A stretch of DNA of 64,000 bases from Marinobacter maritimus (lineage in GTDB: Bacteria; Pseudomonadota; Gammaproteobacteria; Pseudomonadales; Oleiphilaceae): contig NZ_VCGW01000003.1 of NCBI RefSeq assembly GCF_007671675.1, positions 372,001 to 436,000 on the forward strand. The letters run 5' to 3'. Under the pieces are notes generated by a model that saw nothing but the letters and a program-made list of their open reading frames with translations, was not told the DNA's origin and did not search any database. Below are positions 57,940 through 64,000 of the stretch, piece by piece; within the stretch, counting starts at the first letter, position 1; each line of letters starts with the position of its first letter. Position numbers and translations under genes: made by a program.

Positions 57940-58950
57940 ATGAAAAGCGACACGCCATTGCTGGAAGTAAAAGATCTGGATGTCCGATTTGCTGTGCGCG
58001 GCGGCGACCTTACGGCCCTGCGCGGTATCAGCTTCAGCCTTGATAAAGGCGAGCGGCTGGGCCTGGTGGGGGAGTCCGGCGCCGGCAAATCCGTAGCGGC
58101 TTTCTCGATTCTCAATTTGATTGCGCGCCCGGGTTACATTGCTGGTGGGCAGATTTTGTTTGAAGGGAAAGATCTGGCTGCCATGAGCGAGCGGGAGCTG
58201 CGCAAGATTCGCGGTAACCGCATTGCCATGATCTTCCAGGATCCTATGATGACGCTTAACCCGGTGCTGAGTATTGGTACCCAGATGGTGGAAGCCATCA
58301 AGGCACATCGCCGGGTCAGCACGAAAGCTGCGCGGGATATTGCCTTGAGCAAGCTGCGCAAGGTGCAGATCCCCTCGCCGGAAAAGCGGCTGGACCAGTA
58401 TCCCCATGAGTTGTCGGGGGGTATGCGTCAGCGGGTGATTATTGCCATTGCCTTGTTGTTGGATCCGGAAATCATCGTTGCCGATGAGCCCACCACTGCG
58501 CTCGATGTCACCATACAGGCCGAAATTATGGCGCTGCTGCTGGATCTGTGTGAGCAGGAAAATGTCGCATTGATGTTGATTACTCACGATCTGGGCGTTG
58601 TCTCCCAGGTCACCCAGCGCATGCTGGTGATGTATTCCGGACGCATTATCGAACAGGGGCCCACCCGGGAGATCATCAACGATGCCCAGCACCCCTACAC
58701 CCAGGGCCTGATCAATGCGCTGCCGCAAATGGGTGAACCTGGGGCACGGTTGTTCCAGATTCCCGGCTCCATGCCATCCCTGAAAAACGTGCCGACTGGC
58801 TGTCCGTTCCACCCGCGCTGTGATTTCGCCACCGATCAGTGCCGGAAAACCATGCCCGAGTACGTGCGTTCCGGCAATGTGGATGTGGCGTGTTATGAGG
58901 TCAGCAACCTGATTGAGCAGGAGAAAAACATGCAGGAGGCTGGATCATGA
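57940..58950 (+). CDS. Peptide ABC transporter ATPase (DppD-like)
   Basis: 336-residue ATP-binding subunit. The Walker A is GESGAGKS (residues 45-52), the Q-loop FQDPMM, the signature LSGGMRQR, the Walker B IIVADEPTTALDV and the H-loop THD. The C-terminus GCPFHPRCDFATDQCRKTMPE carries the cysteine cluster found in DppD/OppD-type proteins, which can bind an iron-sulfur cluster. It energises peptide import with the DppF-like partner, whose start overlaps its stop (ATGA). AAGGG precedes the ATG. Confidence 0.94.
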   Translation: MKSDTPLLEVKDLDVRFAVRGGDLTALRGISFSLDKGERLGLVGESGAGKSVAAFSILNLIARPGYIAGGQILFEGKDLAAMSERELRKIRGNRIAMIFQDPMMTLNPVLSIGTQMVEAIKAHRRVSTKAARDIALSKLRKVQIPSPEKRLDQYPHELSGGMRQRVIIAIALLLDPEIIVADEPTTALDVTIQAEIMALLLDLCEQENVALMLITHDLGVVSQVTQRMLVMYSGRIIEQGPTREIINDAQHPYTQGLINALPQMGEPGARLFQIPGSMPSLKNVPTGCPFHPRCDFATDQCRKTMPEYVRSGNVDVACYEVSNLIEQEKNMQEAGS

Positions 58951-59957
58951 CCTCCCCATTGGTAGAGATTCGTGGCCTGGAGAAACGGTTTGATCTCTCT
59001 GGCAGCCTGCTTGAGCAAATCACGTTCAAGGGTGGCCGTTTCCAACGCAAGCAGGAGGCCGTCCATGCCATCAACGGCGTGGACCTGCAGGTGCACAAAG
59101 GCGAGGCTCTGTGTGTGGTGGGCGAATCCGGCTGCGGCAAGTCCACCATTGCCCGCACGGTTATGGGGCTATTATCGCCCAGTGCTGGAGAGGTTCACTA
59201 CGGCGACCAGCGCATTGATAACCTCAAAGGCCGGGATGTACTGCCGTACCGCCGTAAAATGCAGATGATCTTCCAGAACCCCTATGCCTCTCTGAATCCG
59301 CGTATGACGATTCAGCAGACTCTGGAAGAACCGATTCATTTTCACCGTCCGGACTTGGCCCGCAACGAAGTGCGCGGCAAGGTTCAGGAAGTCATGGAGT
59401 CTGTAGGGATAGATCCGGACTGGGGCAGCCGGTTTGGCCACGAATTCTCCGGCGGCCAGCGCCAACGCATCGCCATTGCCCGAGCTTTGGCGGTAGACCC
59501 CGAGTTTATCGTGGCGGATGAGCCCATCTCTGCACTGGACGTGTCTATTCAGGCACAAGTACTGAACTTGCTGATGGAGGCACAGGAAACCCGCAATCTG
59601 ACCTACCTGTTCATCACCCATGATCTTGCCGTGGTAGAACACTTCGGTACACGGGTGGCGGTGATGTACCTCGGGCGGGTGTGTGAACTGGCAGAGACCA
59701 AAACGCTGTTTGCCGAGCCAAGACATCCATACACCCAGGCACTGCTCTCGGCAATTCCCAGGCTGGAAGACGCCAGGCCCAACTACATTCGGCTACAGGG
59801 GGAAGTACCAACGCCGGTTAACCTGCCGTCCGGATGTGTGTTCCATGGCCGTTGCCCTTATGCCAATGAAAGGTGTCGCCAGGAAATCCCTCAGATGATC
59901 GCCACAGATGGTGGTGCGCAGGTTGCCTGCCATGCGGTGGAAGAGGGGCGGTTGTAA
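58947..59957 (+). CDS. Peptide ABC transporter ATPase (DppF-like)
   Basis: 336-residue second ATPase of the transporter. Walker A GESGCGKST, Q-loop FQNPYASLNPRMT, signature FSGGQRQRIAIARAL, Walker B FIVADEPISALDV and H-loop ITHDLAVVEHF are all intact. The C-terminus SGCVFHGRCPYANERCRQEIP has the DppF/OppF cysteine cluster. It has an extra loop near residues 20-38 (LLEQITFKGGRFQRKQEAVHA) seen in many DppF proteins. It closes the five-gene uptake operon; the LysR gene follows after 83 bp. Confidence 0.94.
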   Translation: MTSPLVEIRGLEKRFDLSGSLLEQITFKGGRFQRKQEAVHAINGVDLQVHKGEALCVVGESGCGKSTIARTVMGLLSPSAGEVHYGDQRIDNLKGRDVLPYRRKMQMIFQNPYASLNPRMTIQQTLEEPIHFHRPDLARNEVRGKVQEVMESVGIDPDWGSRFGHEFSGGQRQRIAIARALAVDPEFIVADEPISALDVSIQAQVLNLLMEAQETRNLTYLFITHDLAVVEHFGTRVAVMYLGRVCELAETKTLFAEPRHPYTQALLSAIPRLEDARPNYIRLQGEVPTPVNLPSGCVFHGRCPYANERCRQEIPQMIATDGGAQVACHAVEEGRL

Positions 59958-60040
59958 GAGACTGGCTATAGGCTATGATGCGCGCAGTTGAGTAGCCATT
60001 AAAAAACCGTCAATCCTTACCCGTCATCGCTGGGGAACCC

Positions 60041-60955
60041 ATGGAAATACGTTGGCTGGAAGACTTCATGGCGCTGGCCCGCACCCGTCATTTTTCACGT
60101 GCCGCCGAGCTGCAGCACGTGAGTCAGCCCACATTCAGTCGCCGCATCAAGTTGCTTGAAGAATCCATGGGTGCCACCCTGATTAACCGCCAGACGTTGC
60201 CACTGTCTCTGACGCCGGCGGGTGAACGGTTTTTTGAACTTTGCCAGCGGGTGACCCGTGACGTGCGGGAGGTTCGGGGCCATATTGCTGAGTTGGAAGC
60301 GGAGGTGTCTGCACGTATCAGTGTGGGCTCTACCCAAGGGCTTTTTTCCCATTTTTATCAAGGTTGGGCCAGTGATGCCGGCGTTGCAGACCGCCTTCAG
60401 CTTAACCTCAAGGCGACGAGCTGGGTGGGAGAGCGGTTTCTGGATGCTTTGGACGGTGGCGAATGCGATCTGGTTCTGTGTTACTGGCATCAGGATTTAC
60501 CCTGGGGTGACCGCCTGACCCGGGGGGAATACGAATCCATCACGCTTGCCCGCGAATGGCTGGTGCCGGTGAGTGTTGCGGCGGACAACGGTGAGCCTCG
60601 ATTCCCCCTGCCGGGGGCCTCAGGCCAAACAGTTCCGCTGATTGCATATCACTCACGGGGGTTTCTGCAGTCCGCCATTGAGGCGCACCTGTCGCGCAGC
60701 AAAGAGCCCGTAAACCTCTTGCCATTGAACGAGAACACCCAGTCGGCAAGCATCAAAGCGTTGGTGAAGCAGGGCTTTGGCATGGGCTGGCTGCCTAGCC
60801 GAATGACCGAGAAGAGCGAACACTTTGGTAGCCTTACCCGAGCCGGGGATGAGCGCTGGGATGTGCCTCTGGACATCCGCCTGATCCGCCTGCGGGAACC
60901 GCGTTCAGACGACCTGTTAACTCTCTGGAAAACATTGGAAAACCAACATGCCTGA
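60041..60955 (+). CDS. LysR-family transcriptional regulator
   Basis: 304-residue LysR protein. The N-terminal helix-turn-helix is EIRWLEDFMALARTRHFSRAAELQHVSQPTFSRRIKLLEE (read in parts). The effector domain starts at ISVGSTQGLFSHFYQ. The start and the SQPTFSRRI helix resemble the HypT-like branch, but this is too weak for a name. The gene overlaps the prolidase start by 8 bp and follows the peptide transporter in the same direction, so it may sense a peptide or amino acid and control dipeptide uptake and breakdown. GGGGAA precedes the ATG. Confidence 0.9.
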   Translation: MEIRWLEDFMALARTRHFSRAAELQHVSQPTFSRRIKLLEESMGATLINRQTLPLSLTPAGERFFELCQRVTRDVREVRGHIAELEAEVSARISVGSTQGLFSHFYQGWASDAGVADRLQLNLKATSWVGERFLDALDGGECDLVLCYWHQDLPWGDRLTRGEYESITLAREWLVPVSVAADNGEPRFPLPGASGQTVPLIAYHSRGFLQSAIEAHLSRSKEPVNLLPLNENTQSASIKALVKQGFGMGWLPSRMTEKSEHFGSLTRAGDERWDVPLDIRLIRLREPRSDDLLTLWKTLENQHA

Positions 60956-62240
60956 TACCGACCTGCTATCCCTTCAGATTGAACACATGGGTATTCTGCA
61001 GAGCCGCTATGAGCAGGTTCTGGAGCACCACGGTTATGACGGCCTGCTTATCAGCTCTGGTGCGGCCCACGTGCGCTACGGCGATGATCAGTCCTGGCAC
61101 TTTCAGGGCTATGGGCCATTCCTGCATTGGACCGGGCTGGCAGGCTTTGAGCACGCCTGGCTAGTGATCCGGAGGGGCCAAAAACCACTGCTGTCACTGT
61201 ATCAGCCCGTTGATTTTTGGCATGCGAGTCTTGAGCTGGGACAGGAGCCCTGGCTGAAGGAATTCGAACTTCGCTTTAGTGAAAGCCCATCGGCGCCTGC
61301 GCTCGACGGTATGAACCAACTAGCCGTGATCGGTGATCCGTCGCTGCTGACGGGTGTGCCAGGCGAACACAATCCGGACGCGCTATGCGCTGCGTTCGAT
61401 GAAACCCGGGTGCACAAAACAGCCTACGAAATAGCCTGTCTTGCTCACGCCAACAAGCTGGCGATGGCGGGCCACCGGGCTGCCCGGGATGCATTTCTGG
61501 CTGGCGCCAGTGAGTTTGACATCAATCTGGCGTACCAGCGTGCAACGCAGCAGCGTGAGGTCGATGCGCCTTACCCCAGCATCATTGGAGTAAACGAGCA
61601 CGCCGGCATACTGCACTATCAATATTACGACACAGCGGCGCCCAAAAAATCCCGCAGTTTGCTGATTGACGCTGGCGTGCGTTATCGAGGCTATTGCTCA
61701 GACATTACCCGCACCACAGCTGGCGTTGGGGAAGGGCGCTTTGCCGCACTGGCGCAGGGGCTTGAGCAGTTGCAGTTCCGGCTCTGCAAAATGGTAGCGC
61801 CGGGTGTTGATTACGTAGACATTCACCGCAAAACGCACCTGGGTATTGCCGCACTGTTGAGCGCGGCAGGGCTGATCAACGACCTGAGCGACAGAGATAT
61901 GGTGGCCGACGGTGTTACCCGGGCCTTTTTCCCTCACGGCATCGGGCACTTCCTGGGTGTTCAGGTTCACGATGTTGCCGGCAAACCGGTTCCGTCGCCC
62001 GCCGACGCACCTTTTTTGCGTCTGATGCGAACGCTAGAGCCCGGCATGGTGGTGACGATCGAACCGGGGTTGTACTTCACTCCCTCCTTGCTGGAACCGC
62101 TGTTGTCTGGCCCTCTTGGGCGCCACATCAATCGGCCGTTACTTGATGAGTTGCAGGGGTGTGGCGGGATACGCATAGAGGACAACGTGGTGGTAACGGA
62201 TACAGGCGGCCGAAACCTGACCCGGGAAGCCGAGGGCTGA
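60948..62240 (+). CDS. pepQ: Xaa-Pro dipeptidase (prolidase PepQ-like, M24B peptidase)
   Basis: 430-residue M24 metallopeptidase. The N-terminal domain has the PepQ mark DDQSWHFQGYGPFLHW; the pita-bread catalytic domain shows the five metal ligands: two Asp in LLIDAGVRYRGYCSDITRT, His in FFPHGIGHFLGVQVHD, Glu in VTIEPGLYF and Glu in GGIRIEDNVV. Prolidases split X-Pro dipeptides in the cytoplasm. Length matches bacterial PepQ. Its start overlaps the LysR stop by 8 bp. With the Dpp-type transporter upstream this makes a proline-dipeptide uptake and hydrolysis unit. No terminator is evident before the Fur box of bfd. Confidence 0.92.
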   Translation: MPDTDLLSLQIEHMGILQSRYEQVLEHHGYDGLLISSGAAHVRYGDDQSWHFQGYGPFLHWTGLAGFEHAWLVIRRGQKPLLSLYQPVDFWHASLELGQEPWLKEFELRFSESPSAPALDGMNQLAVIGDPSLLTGVPGEHNPDALCAAFDETRVHKTAYEIACLAHANKLAMAGHRAARDAFLAGASEFDINLAYQRATQQREVDAPYPSIIGVNEHAGILHYQYYDTAAPKKSRSLLIDAGVRYRGYCSDITRTTAGVGEGRFAALAQGLEQLQFRLCKMVAPGVDYVDIHRKTHLGIAALLSAAGLINDLSDRDMVADGVTRAFFPHGIGHFLGVQVHDVAGKPVPSPADAPFLRLMRTLEPGMVVTIEPGLYFTPSLLEPLLSGPLGRHINRPLLDELQGCGGIRIEDNVVVTDTGGRNLTREAEG

Positions 62241-62287
62241 AACAATCGGTTGCACAAAATTAATACGATGCGCTTGCAATCCGGGAT

Positions 62288-62306
62288 GCTAATGACAATA
62301 ATTATC
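62288..62306 (+). promoter_or_regulatory. Fur box upstream of bfd
   Basis: GCTAATGACAATAATTATC matches the 19-bp Fur consensus GATAATGATAATCATTATC at 16 of 19 positions. It lies 30 bp before the bfd start. Fur with iron would repress bfd, as known in other gammaproteobacteria. Confidence 0.85.
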
Positions 62307-62335
62307 ACTAACATTGTTGTTGGTGGAGTTGCGTT

Positions 62336-62542
62336 ATGTATGTATGCCTTTGCCACGGAGTCACAGACCGGGACATCCGTGAAGCTTCAGAGAACGGTGT
62401 GTCTTCCATGCGTCAGCTTGGGAAAGAGCTTGGTGTAGGCACCCAATGCGGGCGCTGTGCCTCCATGGCACGCGGCATTCTCCGTGAAAGCCGAACTCCG
62501 GATTACCTGGCGCTGGCGAACATGTTGGCAAGTCCCGCCTGA
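62336..62542 (+). CDS. bfd: Bacterioferritin-associated ferredoxin Bfd
   Basis: 68-residue [2Fe-2S] ferredoxin. Four cysteines bind the cluster: Cys4 and Cys6 (YVCLCHGVTDRDI), Cys38 and Cys41 (GTQCGRCASMAR), the Bfd-type C-x-C...C-x2-C pattern. It reduces the haem of bacterioferritin so that stored iron is released. A Fur box lies in its promoter, so it would be made when iron is low. TGGAG precedes the ATG. The bfr gene follows 180 bp downstream. Confidence 0.95.
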   Translation: MYVCLCHGVTDRDIREASENGVSSMRQLGKELGVGTQCGRCASMARGILRESRTPDYLALANMLASPA

Positions 62543-62659
62543 CGCGTCTTGTGTTTATTTCCTTTCCGCAATTTTGTAATGCGCCTTAAAGCGCTATCCT
62601 TGTTGGGTGACGAGAGAACCACTTAGAGAGCTTTGAAAGCTCACCGAACCCGAATCAAT

Positions 62660-62704
62660 CAGCCGGGTAGGCCTTTCCTCTGAGAAAGACGAGTTAGCCG
62701 GCTG
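62660..62704 (+). promoter_or_regulatory. Structured leader hairpin before bfr
   Basis: CAGCCGG (62660-62666) pairs with CCGGCTG (62698-62704), with a nested CTTTC/GAAAG stem (62673-62677 / 62684-62688). It ends 5 bp before the AAGGAG ribosome-binding site of bfr, so it could affect bfr translation. A regulator is not known. Confidence 0.45.
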
Positions 62705-62722
62705 GCATCAAGGAGTGCTGCA

Positions 62723-63199
62723 ATGAAAGGCGATAAAAAAGTCATCCAGTTTCTGAACAAAGTTCTTGCCAACGAACTGACGGCCATCAACCAGTATTTC
62801 CTGCATTCACGCATGTACAAAGACTGGGGCATCACCAAGCTTGCGGCCAAGGAATACGAAGAGTCCATTGATGAGATGAAGCACGCCGATCAATTGATCG
62901 AGCGCATCCTGTTTCTGGAAGGCCTGCCCAACCTGCAAGACCTGAACAAGCTGATGATCGGCGAGAACGTTGAGGAAATGATTGCCTGTGACCTCAAAAT
63001 CGAACACATCGCCCATGTCGATCTGAAAGAAGCCATTGCTTACTGCGAAGAAATTCAGGATTACACCAGCCGCCAGCTGTTCCGCAGTATCCTCGACAGC
63101 GAAGAGGAGCACATTGACTGGCTCGAAACCCAGCTGGAAATGATTAACCAGATGGGCATTCAGAACTACATCCAACTGCAATCTTCCGCAGCGGAGTAA
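62723..63199 (+). CDS. bfr: Bacterioferritin
   Basis: 158-residue haem ferritin. The ferroxidase ligands Glu18, Glu51, His54, Glu94, Glu127 and His130 are all present at canonical positions, and Met52 (DEMKHAD) is the axial ligand of the intersubunit haem. It forms a 24-subunit shell that oxidises and stores iron; Bfd, encoded upstream, recovers it. AAGGAG precedes the ATG. The C-terminus is normal. It is 8 bp from the next gene, which might share the transcript. Confidence 0.96.
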   Translation: MKGDKKVIQFLNKVLANELTAINQYFLHSRMYKDWGITKLAAKEYEESIDEMKHADQLIERILFLEGLPNLQDLNKLMIGENVEEMIACDLKIEHIAHVDLKEAIAYCEEIQDYTSRQLFRSILDSEEEHIDWLETQLEMINQMGIQNYIQLQSSAAE

Positions 63200-63207
63200 T
63201 ACCGACA

Positions 63208-64000
63208 ATGGATCTGTCCTGTTTTAAAGCCTACGACCTGCGCGGCAGTGTGCCAGAGCAGTTGAATCCGGCTTTGGCCGAGCGAATAGGGCGTGCCTAT
63301 GTGGAAATCACCGGCGCCAAAAAAGTCATCGTCGGATACGACATCCGCCTCTCCAGCCACGAGATCACCGAAGCCCTGAGCTCGGGCCTGATGGCTGCCG
63401 GTGCCGACGTGTTCGATATAGGCTTGTGTGGCACCGAGTACGTGTACTTTGCCACCAGTCATTATGGAATGGACGGTGGCATCATGGTCACCGCCAGCCA
63501 CAACCCCAAAAACCATAATGGCATGAAAATGGTCGGGCCCGAATCCCGCCCGATCAGCTCTGATAATGGCCTGAACGACATTCGCGACAGAGTTCGAGAG
63601 CCCTTTGCAGATGCGCCGGTGCAGGGGAGATATGAGCCACTGGAAGTTACCAGCGCCTACATAGACCACCTGCTGGGGTACATCGATGCGGCTGCCCTGG
63701 CACCGATCAAGATTGTGGTCAACGCCGGCAATGGCGGCGCTGGCTTGGTGATCGACCAACTTGAAAAGCACCTTCCGTTCGAATTCATCAAAGTGCACCA
63801 TCTGCCAGATGGAAACTTCCCCCACGGCGTACCCAACCCCATCCTCGAAGAAAACCGTGCGGCTACAGCCGACGCAGTGATCGAGCACGGCGCCGCCATG
63901 GGCATTGCCTGGGATGGCGACTACGACCGTTGCTTTTTCTTCGACGAAAACGGCCGTTTTATTGAAGGCTACTACATCGTCGGTTTGCTGGCGGACCAAT
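63208..64000 (+). CDS. Phosphomannomutase/phosphoglucomutase, AlgC/ManB family (partial, C-terminus outside window)
   Basis: 264 codons are open from the ATG at 63208 to the right edge. The N-terminus MDLSCFKAYDLRGSVPEQLN is typical of bacterial phosphomannomutases; the phosphoserine loop is TASHNP (residues 95-100, Ser97), and the metal loop is DGDYDR (236-241) with three Asp. The enzyme swaps phosphate between C6 and C1 of mannose or glucose for polysaccharide or LPS precursors. It begins 8 bp after the bfr stop with no strong ribosome-binding site, so coupling with bfr is possible. The later sugar- and phosphate-binding domains lie beyond the window. Confidence 0.93.
   Translation, partial: MDLSCFKAYDLRGSVPEQLNPALAERIGRAYVEITGAKKVIVGYDIRLSSHEITEALSSGLMAAGADVFDIGLCGTEYVYFATSHYGMDGGIMVTASHNPKNHNGMKMVGPESRPISSDNGLNDIRDRVREPFADAPVQGRYEPLEVTSAYIDHLLGYIDAAALAPIKIVVNAGNGGAGLVIDQLEKHLPFEFIKVHHLPDGNFPHGVPNPILEENRAATADAVIEHGAAMGIAWDGDYDRCFFFDENGRFIEGYYIVGLLADQ

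Noticed and set aside
1-64000. CRISPR arrays, insertion sequences, prophage, rRNA or known riboswitches
   Set aside because: No regularly spaced direct repeats, transposase, integrase, phage genes or rRNA signatures were recognised on reading both strands.

Overview
The window looks like a chromosomal segment of a marine gammaproteobacterium, most like Marinobacter. This is inferred from gene content (many acyl-CoA, dicarboxylate and aromatic-acid catabolic genes, TRAP and Tct transporters, Bfd/Bfr, YaeQ), moderately high GC, and intergenic hairpin repeats of a type I associate with that group. No search was run. It is mostly a catabolic 'acyl-CoA island' (about 1-43 kb), followed by signalling, peptide-uptake and iron genes (44-64 kb). 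No prophage, insertion sequence or CRISPR array was seen.

1-11.8 kb: a TRAP receptor cut by the left edge, an enoyl-CoA isomerase-like protein, two AMP-forming acyl-CoA ligases, two short-chain dehydrogenases, a hotdog thioesterase, an ACAD10/11-like acyl-CoA dehydrogenase, an APH-fold kinase, SurE and a PanE-like reductase. Kinase plus ACAD10/11-like dehydrogenase plus ligase plus SDR resembles the levulinate/4-hydroxy-acid pathway, where a 4-hydroxyacyl-CoA is phosphorylated and converted to a 3-hydroxyacyl-CoA. 11.8-16.7 kb (minus strand): MaoC hydratase, class II aldolase-like protein, a tandem acyl-CoA dehydrogenase pair and a GcdH-like dehydrogenase. 17-25 kb: an unassigned membrane transporter, an IclR regulator, a FadB-type bifunctional enzyme, a thiolase, a Zn alcohol dehydrogenase and a nitronate monooxygenase-like protein.

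25-43.9 kb: a lipoprotein phosphoesterase whose signal peptide appears frameshifted, a DcaP-like porin, LysR, a second transporter related to the first, acyl-CoA dehydrogenase, class III CoA-transferase, a second FadB, an IclR, TctC-TctB-TctA uptake genes, a beta-ketoadipyl-CoA-type thiolase, CatI/CatJ-type CoA-transferase subunits and another IclR. Together they could import a dicarboxylic or aromatic-derived acid and degrade it to acetyl-CoA and succinyl-CoA. Repeated GTTCG-N5-CGAAC operator-like sites, often with half-sites 19 bp apart, tie the Tct and CoA-transferase promoters to the IclR genes.

44-64 kb: an FNT-family channel, a membrane-anchored esterase, two c-di-GMP enzymes, tRNA-Arg(CCG), YaeQ, LrgA/LrgB-like proteins, a Dpp-type peptide ABC transporter followed by LysR and prolidase, a Fur-box-preceded bfd, bfr, and the start of a phosphomannomutase (AlgC/ManB family) cut by the right edge.

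The most notable unexplained structures are three intergenic hairpins (7148, 21560, 22934) with a conserved loop and inner stem but different, internally complementary outer stems; the phased IclR-type operators; and the two paralogous transporters of unassigned family.
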